Below, one piece after another: positions 7,563 to 14,443 of a stretch of 64,000 nucleotides of DNA. The notes under the pieces were generated by a model, which was not told the origin of the DNA, searched no databases, and saw only the letters and a program-made list of their open reading frames with translations. This stretch comes from PoT sp049331405 (lineage in GTDB: Bacteria; Planctomycetota; Planctomycetia; Isosphaerales; Isosphaeraceae). A program made the translations under genes and the position numbers. The stretch lies in the NCBI RefSeq assembly GCF_049331405.1, contig NZ_CP186274.1, positions 7,502,001 through 7,566,000 on the forward strand. The letters run 5' to 3'. Position 1 is the stretch's first letter. Each line of letters starts with the position of its first letter.

Positions 7563-9080
7563 TCAAGAAGCCTCGCCGCTCGCTTTGTCTGACTGAGCCG
7601 CGCCACCGTCTTCGGAGGTCGATCCCTCGTCTTCGGCGGAGGCGACCATCCCGCTGGCGGTCTGGTCGAGAGTCTCGACCGCCTGCTGTTCTTCGAGTTG
7701 CACTTCCTCGAATTTCACGAAGCTAAGGACCTTTTCGATCGCCTTGCGTTCGAGGATTTCCGAGGCCAGTGCTTCGACCAACCCGTCTTTCTGGATTCGC
7801 GACCGAACGCGACGAGGAGACTCGTCAGTCCGGGCCGCAATCGCTTCGACTTCGTACTCAAGGTCTTCATCCTCAACCTTGAGGTTCTCCACCTCAGCAA
7901 TCTTAGCGAGGAGGAAGAATTCTTTAAGTCCCCGAAGCGTGGATTCGTGGGCATTCGCGCGGATTTCCGCCTCGCGAGCCTTGATCTCTTGCTCGTTGAG
8001 GCCGTCCTTCCGCATACTGACGATCAGGCGGCGGATGGTGTCCTTCTCCTGCCGCTTGACGAGGTCGGCGGGCAGGTCGAAGGGGGTGGCCGCTAGGAGT
8101 TGGTTGAGGATCTCGACGCGAACGGCCTGGTTCTGCTGCGTCTTGAGACGCCGCTCCAGGATTTCGCGGAGGGCGTTTCGCAGCTCGTCGATCGACTCGA
8201 AGCCGATGCTCGAGAGGAACGCGGCATTGACCTCGGGCAGGCGGAGCTGCTTGAGGTCATGGATGTTGAAGACGACTTGGATCACGGCGCCGCGGAGGCT
8301 CGGATCGGCCGAGCCGGAGCCGATGTTCGCCTCGGCTTCACGCGAATCGCCCGCCTTCGCACCCACGAGGGCCTCGCCCACCTTGGGGACGGTCCCGTCC
8401 TGGAAGCGAAGCTCGGGCTGGAGGCGGAACTGGATTTCCTTAGCCTCGTTCAGCGTCTGGCCGTCGCGATTGAAGAAGATGTCGGCCGTGACGTAATCGC
8501 CGATCTCCGCCCCACCCTCGAGCTTCGGCACGAGCTGCGCATAGCGCTCGAGGAAGAGCTTGAGCTGGGCGTCGACGTCAGCATCGCTGATCGTCTTGAC
8601 CGGACGCTTGACTGAGAGCGACTTGTAATCGGGAAGGGCGAATTCAGGCCGGACTTCGAGGTCGAGCTCGAACTGCATCGGTCCCTGTTCGGGGAGATCG
8701 ATGGCGGCGAGGTCGAGTTGCGGCTGGGTGATGGGATTGAGGTTATAATCGCTATCGAGTTGCTCGAGCGACGCCATCAACAAGGTCGACTTGACCTGAT
8801 CGGCAACCTGCTTGCGGAATCGCTTCTCGACCAACTGACGCGGGGCACGACCGGGTCGAAAACCGGGAACGGCGGCCTCACGCTTCATCGTTCCGAGCGA
8901 TTCGTCAAATTGTTTGTCGATCTCGGCCCGGGAGATGGCAACTTTGAGGTGCTTCTTGCAGGGCCCGACGTCCGAGATTTGGACGTCGAGATCAAGCTTT
9001 CGTTTCAGAGACTCACCCTCGAGACCCGTGGGCTCATCAACCGTCGAAACGGTGTCAACTTCGTGCTCGCCGGTGGTCAT
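7563..9080 (-). CDS. tig: Trigger factor (ribosome-associated chaperone)
   Basis: 505 aa, longer than the usual 430-450. Trigger factor binds the ribosomal exit tunnel and shelters nascent chains. The ribosome-docking region shows VPGFRPGRAPRQLVEKRF (about residues 70-90). The middle has a FKBP-like segment (GGAEIGDYVTADIFF), and the C-terminal half is helical with the typical LNQLLAATPFDLPADLVKRQ. Extra length is in an acidic N-terminal extension (EHEVDTVSTVDEP) and a Ser/Glu/Asp-rich tail. It heads the operon with two clpP genes, the usual genomic neighbourhood of tig. Confidence 0.94.
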   Translation of the reverse strand: MTTGEHEVDTVSTVDEPTGLEGESLKRKLDLDVQISDVGPCKKHLKVAISRAEIDKQFDESLGTMKREAAVPGFRPGRAPRQLVEKRFRKQVADQVKSTLLMASLEQLDSDYNLNPITQPQLDLAAIDLPEQGPMQFELDLEVRPEFALPDYKSLSVKRPVKTISDADVDAQLKLFLERYAQLVPKLEGGAEIGDYVTADIFFNRDGQTLNEAKEIQFRLQPELRFQDGTVPKVGEALVGAKAGDSREAEANIGSGSADPSLRGAVIQVVFNIHDLKQLRLPEVNAAFLSSIGFESIDELRNALREILERRLKTQQNQAVRVEILNQLLAATPFDLPADLVKRQEKDTIRRLIVSMRKDGLNEQEIKAREAEIRANAHESTLRGLKEFFLLAKIAEVENLKVEDEDLEYEVEAIAARTDESPRRVRSRIQKDGLVEALASEILERKAIEKVLSFVKFEEVQLEEQQAVETLDQTASGMVASAEDEGSTSEDGGAAQSDKASGEAS

Positions 9081-9192
9081 CTAAAGCTTTCCTCGGAACG
9101 GACGGGCTGGGATGGCTTGATCCGCCATCACGCACCCGAAGCGCTCCGAGCGTAAGCCGCCAGCCCTTTGGATGGCAATCTTAAAAGAAAAG

Positions 9193-9264
9193 AGCGGGAG
9201 AAGGGATTTGAACCCTCGACAACCACGTTGGCAACGTGGCGCTCTACCCCTGAGCTACTCCCGC
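9193..9264 (-). tRNA. tRNA-Gly(GCC)
   Basis: A complete cloverleaf on the minus strand. The acceptor stem GCGGGAG pairs with CTCCCGC, the D arm is GCTC/GAGC, the anticodon stem CCACG/CGTGG holds the loop TTGCCAA (anticodon GCC), and the T arm is GAGGG-TTCAAAT-CCCTT with one mismatch or wobble. The discriminator base is T. CCA is not encoded; CTT follows. Confidence 0.95.
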
Positions 9265-9516
9265 ATCTCTATCCTGCACGAGTGTTGACGGCAATCGTTC
9301 GACCCGTTTCCGTCCGACTGGGCTCGTGTCCTCAAGACAAGGCCTAGTATATGGCGTCCGGCGGCGATTGCAAGACTTCTTCTCCGAAAATCCATTAATT
9401 GCCCCGGAGTCGAATTCCATTTGCCTCTATGTATCTTAGACGCTAGCCTTTAGGTAACCGCCCTTTCGCGTCAGTGCCTACGCCTGTCGTCTGAATTGAA
9501 TTAGGATTGATGAGCC

Positions 9517-10110
9517 ATGGACTTCCAGCTCTTAATCGTCCGCGGACGTGGTAGCTCCAGCACCGTCAAGCTCGGCGCTGGGGTGACCGTCGTAGGGCGT
9601 CATGACGACTGCCAGCTCCGGATCAAGTCCTCGCAGGTGAGCCGGAAGCACTGCGAGATCTTCGAAAAGAAGGGCCTGCTGCTGGTCAAGGATCTCGGCA
9701 GCTCGAATGGCACCTTTGTAAATGGGAAGAAGATCGACGGACAGCGCGTCCTCGAGATCGGTGACGAACTGACGGTCGGCCAGGTCACCTTCAAGGTCAC
9801 CAAGACCGAAGCCGGCTCCGAAGCCCGAGGCCCGAAGCCCGGCGACACCGCGGTGGTCCCGGCCACGGCTCCAGCCGCCGCCAGTTCGAGCGATACGGAC
9901 GACTTCGATATCGACTTCGACGACGACTTCGAAACCTCCACCTCTGCCCCGACCCCGGCCCCTGCCGCCGAGACCAAGAAGGCCGCGGAACCTTCCCCGA
10001 AGGTTGCCGCCGCGAGCAAGGCCAAAACTGAGACCGCGACCGAGCCCGATAACGTGGCGGATGACGCGATCGCCGACTTCCTCCTCGATATCAAGTTCGA
10101 CGACGAGTGA
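9517..10110 (+). CDS. FHA-domain protein with acidic Ala/Pro-rich tail
   Basis: 197 aa. Residues about 5-95 form a forkhead-associated domain that binds phosphothreonine peptides: GRHDDCQLRI, SRKHCEI and DLGSSNGTFVNG carry the conserved Gly-Arg, Ser-Arg-x-His and Ser-Asn-Gly phosphate-contact residues. The C-terminal half is low-complexity with an Asp/Phe repeat (DFDIDFDDDFE) and ends in a similar acidic patch (FLLDIKFDDE). It is likely a cytoplasmic adaptor for Ser/Thr kinase signalling, which is abundant in planctomycetes; the partner is unknown. It is transcribed away from tRNA-Gly. Confidence 0.88.
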   Translation: MDFQLLIVRGRGSSSTVKLGAGVTVVGRHDDCQLRIKSSQVSRKHCEIFEKKGLLLVKDLGSSNGTFVNGKKIDGQRVLEIGDELTVGQVTFKVTKTEAGSEARGPKPGDTAVVPATAPAAASSSDTDDFDIDFDDDFETSTSAPTPAPAAETKKAAEPSPKVAAASKAKTETATEPDNVADDAIADFLLDIKFDDE

Positions 10111-10580
10111 GTTGTTGGGTGATTCACTCGACGAGGTGGATCGATTGCTTGCTTGGCGAGGATTCTTCCGAATTTTCCTCCCCTCCCCGGTCATCCGACG
10201 TGGGATGATCTAGAGTAGCCTCGAAGGCTTCTCATTGAATTGGTGGACGGTGGTGTCTCGACATCACTCCAGACCATTCATTGCCCCAAGCTTTCTTACA
10301 CAAAATCCGATTTGTCGTCGCGGCACGCCTTCTTGGTCGTCGCCGCGATCCGCGATTTGCGAAGGCTGGACTTAGAACCGGTCGCATCCACGCGTTTATC
10401 TCGCTTTGCCGAAAATAGCGAGTATAATTAACGCATCGTATCTTGGCTTCATGACGGCTTTTTTGGAAGCTTGGTCGAGACTGGGAAATCCGCCTGCCGA
10501 CATCGGACCAATGACACGAGATTTTCCGGTCAGGTAGAATAGATGCGTTCCGGTGAGGCTTGGCGTGCGAGGACTAGAAT
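10111..10580. other. Intergenic region, no gene seen
   Basis: 470 bases between the FHA gene and the XRE/S24 regulator. A TATAAT hexamer occurs at 10423-10428 between short inverted arms, but no matching -35 lies at 16-18 nt. Otherwise nothing recognisable. Confidence 0.4.
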
Positions 10581-11390
10581 ATGGCTCGGCGTAAGACAGA
10601 ACCGGAGTTAGTTCAGGCCAAGCAATCGCTTTCGGAAAGGTTAAGGAAACTCCGCACCGAGCTTTTCGGAGAACGCGGGGGCCCCGAACTTGCGCGCCGA
10701 TTAGGGCTGCCCGTTCGAACCTGGTACAACTACGAGTCGGGCGTCACTGTCCCGGCTGAGGTCGTGCTCAAGCTCATCGAGATGACTTTCGTCGAGCCCG
10801 CTTGGCTGCTCCACGGCCAGAACCCGCAATTTCGCACGCAGAAGGGGGACGGGCTTGGCGGCGATCGGATCTCGACCCAAAATGTGAGCGAAATGCTGCG
10901 CACGGTCGTGGACATCCTTGAGAAGAATGTCGGCGAGTATCCAGTACATGCTCACAATCGCATCCTCGGGGCTAATGGAACCGGCGATTCTCTCCCACTG
11001 CACCCGAGCTATGATTCGACCCACGCGGTGAACAGCGAGAACGGTTTCGCGGGTGGCGAATTCGCTCCGATGCCGTCCGGGCTAGATTTTCGGTCGGAGA
11101 AGAATACCTGCATCCGCAATGTCGGCGACTCCATGCTCCCGATCGTGGCGGATGGGGCCTCGGTGGCCTACTCTCAGGAACGCGAGAACGCATCCGCACT
11201 CGACGGTAAGCTCGTGGTCGCCTGGATCGACGGCAAGCCCGTCGTCCGCTGGTTCCAACTCTGCGGGCGTTACGGGATGCTGCGTGCCGAGAATGCCGCG
11301 AGCGACGCGACACAGGTTCTCGTGGACCTCGAGAACTCGCCCCAGGAGACGAGCGTTCGCCGGGTGCTTTGGATCAGCACGCCCCACTGA
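10581..11390 (+). CDS. XRE-type helix-turn-helix regulator with S24/LexA-like C-terminal domain
   Basis: 269 aa. The N-terminal domain (about 14-75) has an XRE-like helix-turn-helix (GGPELARRLGLPVRTWYNYE). The C-terminal domain (about 170-269) has the S24 fold: RNVGDSMLPIVADG with the nucleophilic Ser, then LDGKLVVAWIDGKPVVRWFQ. In LexA the general-base Lys lies in VTVKRL, but here the aligned residue is Arg, so self-cleavage may be weak or absent. I saw no Ala-Gly cleavage site in the linker. It may be a phage-repressor-like or stress regulator. Its target is unknown. It is convergent with the PII gene. Confidence 0.8.
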   Translation: MARRKTEPELVQAKQSLSERLRKLRTELFGERGGPELARRLGLPVRTWYNYESGVTVPAEVVLKLIEMTFVEPAWLLHGQNPQFRTQKGDGLGGDRISTQNVSEMLRTVVDILEKNVGEYPVHAHNRILGANGTGDSLPLHPSYDSTHAVNSENGFAGGEFAPMPSGLDFRSEKNTCIRNVGDSMLPIVADGASVAYSQERENASALDGKLVVAWIDGKPVVRWFQLCGRYGMLRAENAASDATQVLVDLENSPQETSVRRVLWISTPH

Positions 11391-11407
11391 GACGGTTATC
11401 GCCTCAC

Positions 11408-11719
11408 TCACCAGGTGACATATTCATTGAGGCAGGGAAGGACCATAATCTTGCCGTCGCCCATGCGACCGGTCCTGGCCTGCGTCACGATCGTCTTCAC
11501 TGCCGCGTTAACCTGCTCATCATCCACGAAGACGGTGATCTCCACCTTGGGCAGGAACGCGTCATTGTACTCGCTACCGAGATAGCGATGCAGGCGGTTC
11601 TTCTGACGACCGTAGCCCATCGCCTCGCGGACAGTGACTCCTTTGATGTCGATCAATTCCAGGGCGGCGAGCACCGCCTGCGCCCGGAACGGTTTGACCA
11701 AAGCAATAATCTGGAACAA
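11408..11719 (-). CDS. PII-family nitrogen regulatory protein
   Basis: About 103 aa from a TTG at 11719. That start has a perfect AGGAGG 8 nt upstream and gives MFQIIALVKPF, aligned with the PII N-terminus; an earlier TTG at 11740 adds seven residues across the ribosome site. PII proteins are trimeric sensors of 2-oxoglutarate and ATP/ADP that control ammonium uptake and glutamine synthetase. GYGRQKNRLHRY, the T-loop YLGSEYNDAFLPK (with the Tyr that is uridylylated in proteobacteria) and ARTGRMGDGKIMV are all present. No amtB or glnA is adjacent, and the C-terminus lacks the usual RIRTGE ending, so it may be a diverged GlnB/GlnK paralogue. Confidence 0.87.
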   Translation of the reverse strand: MFQIIALVKPFRAQAVLAALELIDIKGVTVREAMGYGRQKNRLHRYLGSEYNDAFLPKVEITVFVDDEQVNAAVKTIVTQARTGRMGDGKIMVLPCLNEYVTW

Positions 11720-12002
11720 CCCCCTGCCCTCCTGCCCCAATCACGGCTGGATCACCTCGCTCTCTCGACAATAGCACGGGCGCGAGTTGGTGGCTGGATC
11801 GACTCGAACCCGCGCTCACGATTTCCCGGACGATTGGCGTCGAGGGAATGGTCGCAAGGCTTCTTCCTGTCTCTTTCCATCCCAACCGCAACCAGGGACG
11901 CTTGACAAGGCCTCGGGGTGACCGGACATTGGATTTCGTGGCGGATCGATTCCGCGGTCAGATTCCGCAGGTACGACTGCGCGTTAGGAGCGAGGTAATT
12001 TC

Positions 12003-12719
12003 ATGCGACGGGTCTTGGCGACGCTCGGAACCGCATCTCTCCTGTTGGCGGCCGGCTGCGGCCTCCAGAGCTACGAGAAACGCATCGACCTGACCCTCGA
12101 GAAGATGAAGTACGAGGAACGTCTCAACCGGATGCTCATGCCCGCCGACACGTCCGGCAAGTGGCAAGAAATGAATATCTACCTTCGAGCTCCCAAAGAC
12201 ATGGCGGCCGCGAAGGAGTTTCTTCTACCCCCCACGGAGCCGGGCAAGTTCGACCTCGAGAAGAGCTTCTTCGATCAGTCGAAGCAGCAAAGCCTTCACG
12301 TGCTCGCCCGCACGAAGAAAGCGAAGGCGGCCGCCGGCAAGAAGAAGGCCGCTACGCCCGCCGACACGGCGGATCGCTCGAACTTCTCACGCGACGTCAT
12401 CACCGTCTTGACGACCGCGTTCTCGCCCCCGGATGAGGTCACGAACGCGATGTTCAAGCCGGAGACGAAGAAGAACAACGAGTTCAAGCAGGCCACCCTG
12501 ACCCTGCCGGACAAGGTCATCAAGACCTACCTGTACAAAAAGGAGCCATACGACGTTGCGTTGATCTTCGAGATACCGACGGCGGAGGTGAGCAACCTTA
12601 CCGGTAAGATGAACCTCAGCCTCGAGTCGTTCGCCACAGGCAAGAAGGCCGAGAACGCTCTCAAGGGGAACACGTCGGAGGACGAGGCGGTCGGGCCGGT
12701 CGGTGGGGTGGCCTTCTGA
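12003..12719 (+). CDS. Small lipoprotein of unknown function
   Basis: 238 aa. The N-terminus MRRVLATLGTASLLLAAGCG is a textbook lipoprotein signal with lipobox LAAGC (Cys19), preceded by AGGAGCGAGG. The mature part begins with a charged helix (YEKRIDLTLEKMKYEERLN) and contains a Lys/Ala-rich segment in the middle, and the rest is probably mixed alpha/beta. No enzyme motif is visible. It is followed by two strong terminator hairpins, so it is probably monocistronic. I do not recognise the family. Confidence 0.75.
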   Translation: MRRVLATLGTASLLLAAGCGLQSYEKRIDLTLEKMKYEERLNRMLMPADTSGKWQEMNIYLRAPKDMAAAKEFLLPPTEPGKFDLEKSFFDQSKQQSLHVLARTKKAKAAAGKKKAATPADTADRSNFSRDVITVLTTAFSPPDEVTNAMFKPETKKNNEFKQATLTLPDKVIKTYLYKKEPYDVALIFEIPTAEVSNLTGKMNLSLESFATGKKAENALKGNTSEDEAVGPVGGVAF

Positions 12720-12761
12720 CAGTCTGAGACAGGATTGTCGACCGCTTGCATGCAGAGTTGA

Positions 12762-12795
12762 GCCTCGCAACGATCAATTGCGAGGCTTCTTTCAT
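12762..12795 (+). terminator. Rho-independent terminator after the lipoprotein gene
   Basis: A perfect 9-bp stem GCCTCGCAA (12762-12770) with TTGCGAGGC (12778-12786), a 7-nt loop, then TTCTTTCATTTC. Confidence 0.85.
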
Positions 12796-12805
12796 TTCGA
12801 AACGA

Positions 12806-12830
12806 AAACCCGCTCAAGACGAGCGGGTTT
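12806..12830 (-). terminator. Terminator hairpin between csrA and the lipoprotein gene
   Basis: A perfect 10-bp stem AAACCCGCTC (12806-12815) with GAGCGGGTTT (12821-12830) and a 5-nt loop, flanked by A and T runs so it can work both ways. It lies just beyond the csrA stop on the minus strand. Confidence 0.8.
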
Positions 12831-13060
12831 ATCTAATTAGGCCTTGGGCAGCAATGAGCGGGCCGAGGTCGCTGCGGTGGCCGTCTCGTCGTCTTCATTC
12901 TGCAGCAGTTCGGCCCGGAGGATCATGAGGTCATCGGGAGCTTCGATCCCGATGCGCACCTGGTTGCCTTCCAGCTTCACGACTGTGATGCGGATTATGG
13001 TGGACCCCGAAAACTGGACCATCTGTTAAGCTACTCAGACGGGTCTGAGGAGGAGGACGG

Positions 13061-13351
13061 ATGGCGAGGAAGCGGCAAGTCCACACGGCGGCGTTCAAGG
13101 CTCAAGTCGCCCTGGCGGCCCTCAAGGGAGACCGCACGATCAACGAGTTGGCCGGCCACTATGGCGTCCATCCCACATCGATCCATGGCTGGAAGAAGCA
13201 GCTCATCAGCAGTGCCGAGGAGGTCTTCGGGAGTCCGGCCAAGGCGGCCTCGGCTGACGCCGAGGCACGCCAGGCCGAACTCTTCGAACAGATCGGGCGC
13301 CTCAAGATGGAACTCGAGTGGCTGAAAAAAAAAGTCGCCCCATTCAGTTGA
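13061..13351 (+). CDS. IS3-family transposase OrfA
   Basis: 96 aa. An N-terminal helix-turn-helix (FKAQVALAALKGDRTINELA and VHPTSIHGWKKQL) binds the element ends, followed by a leucine-zipper-like helix (QAELFEQIGRLKMELEWLKK). The gene ends just after a run of nine A (13325-13333). The OrfB reading frame is open from 13326, in the +1 frame relative to OrfA, so a fused OrfAB needs a one-base skip or loss of one A on this run. Confidence 0.92.
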   Translation: MARKRQVHTAAFKAQVALAALKGDRTINELAGHYGVHPTSIHGWKKQLISSAEEVFGSPAKAASADAEARQAELFEQIGRLKMELEWLKKKVAPFS

Positions 13352-13364
13352 GGACCGAAGGCCC

Positions 13365-14186
13365 TTGATCGAGCCGGATCATCCCCGGTTGAGCGTGCGC
13401 CGCCAGTGCGAGTTGCTGGGGCTGAGCCGATCGAGCCTCTACTACCGACCTGCGGGTGAGTCGCCCGAGGACCTGCGCCTGATGCGGTTGATCGACGAGC
13501 AATATACGGCATGCCCGTTCTACGGCAGCCGCAAGATGACCGCCTGGCTGGAACAACGAGGTGAGGAGGTCAATCGGAAGCGAGTACAGCGCCTGATGCG
13601 GAAGATGGGCCTGGAAGCGATCTATGCCAAGCCCAGGCTGAGTCAGGCCGGGAGAGGCCATAAGATCTACCCTTATCTCTTGCGAGGTGTCAAAGCCCGG
13701 CGAGCGGACCACGTGTGGAGCACGGACATCACTTATGTGCCGATGAGTGGAGGGTTCATGTACCTGGCGGCGGTGATCGACTGGTACAGCCGGTACGTGA
13801 TCGGCTGGCGGCTGTCGAACACGCTGGACGGCTCCTTCTGCCTGGAGATGTTGGAAGATGCCTTGAGGTCGGGGAAGCCCGAGGTGTTCAACACGGACCA
13901 AGGGGTCCAGTTCACGGCCGAGGCGTTCACCGGGAGGCTTGAGGCGGCCGGGATAGCCGTGAGCATGGATGGACGCGGCAGGGCATTGGATAACGTGTTC
14001 GTCGAACGGCTCTGGAGGACCGTGAAATACGAAGATATTTACATCCAAGGCTACGAGACGGTGCCGGAGCTGCAGCGAGGGTTGAGGCGATACTTCGGCT
14101 TCTATAACGAGGATCGGCTCCACGAATCCCTGGGGTACCGGACTCCAGGGACGGTCTACCGAGCGGACAGAGCCACGACGGCCTGA
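13365..14186 (+). CDS. IS3-family transposase OrfB (DDE integrase core)
   Basis: 273 aa from TTG at 13365. It has the IS3 N-terminal HTH_21 region (RRQCELLGLSRSSLYY), then the rve catalytic core with the acidic triad: Asp in WSTDITYV, Asp in FNTDQGVQF and Glu in NVFVERLWR. The C-terminus YFGFYNEDRLHESLGY is typical. It probably acts as an OrfAB fusion. The in-frame residues upstream (KKSPHSVEDRRPLIEPDHP) read naturally from the OrfA helix, supporting fusion across the A9 run. Confidence 0.93.
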   Translation: MIEPDHPRLSVRRQCELLGLSRSSLYYRPAGESPEDLRLMRLIDEQYTACPFYGSRKMTAWLEQRGEEVNRKRVQRLMRKMGLEAIYAKPRLSQAGRGHKIYPYLLRGVKARRADHVWSTDITYVPMSGGFMYLAAVIDWYSRYVIGWRLSNTLDGSFCLEMLEDALRSGKPEVFNTDQGVQFTAEAFTGRLEAAGIAVSMDGRGRALDNVFVERLWRTVKYEDIYIQGYETVPELQRGLRRYFGFYNEDRLHESLGYRTPGTVYRADRATTA

Positions 14187-14341
14187 TTGGACAGTAGCGA
14201 AGGATCGCCGTTTTTTGGTCTAGACAATGGGGTCCACCTCAGATGTCGGAGCCGATGACCACTCGTTCCATTCGCTTGCGACTCAGGACCAGCATTTCAA
14301 CCTCCCTGTTGCAGACGCTTCTTGAGATCCATCTCACGTTC

Positions 14342-14380
14342 GGTCGAGTTCCCGACTGACTAGGAGTCGAGAACTCGACC
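14342..14380. repeat. Inverted repeat in the csrA leader
   Basis: A perfect 10-bp pair GGTCGAGTTC (14342-14351) with GAACTCGACC (14371-14380), plus an inner CGACT/AGTCG helix. It lies about 45 nt upstream of the csrA start codon. It may be a regulator operator or a leader hairpin; no T run follows on either strand. Confidence 0.6.
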
Positions 14381-14443
14381 TGAGAAGCGACAGCGACATG
14401 AGAGATATTTTGCGCTGGGATGCAAGACAATCGGATTCCTGGA

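Larger units (their letters stand above)
12996..14241 (+). mobile_element. IS3-family insertion sequence, copy 1 (1246 bp)
   Basis: Its ends are 25-bp imperfect inverted repeats (both contain GGTGGACCCC; outer bases TAT and TGA). The 3-bp target duplication GAT is at 12993-12995 and 14242-14244. It carries orfA and orfB. An equal-length copy in opposite orientation is at 30804-32049 with its own duplication, so both look like recent, independent insertions. Confidence 0.95.
12837..14298 (-). pseudogene. csrA: csrA split by an IS3-family insertion
   Basis: The two halves flank the element at 12996-14241. The 5' half (14298-14245) reads MLVLSRKRMERVVIGSDI after a GGGAGGT ribosome site; the 3' half resumes with RITVVKLEGNQVRIGIEAP and ends at 12837. 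Removing the element and one copy of the 3-bp duplication GAT restores a perfect 69-codon CsrA, a dimeric RNA-binding post-transcriptional regulator. The insertion falls between the beta-1 segment and the rest of the fold, so the disrupted gene should be non-functional unless the 3' half is expressed from the element. A second, intact csrA is at 52183-52377. Confidence 0.95.
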
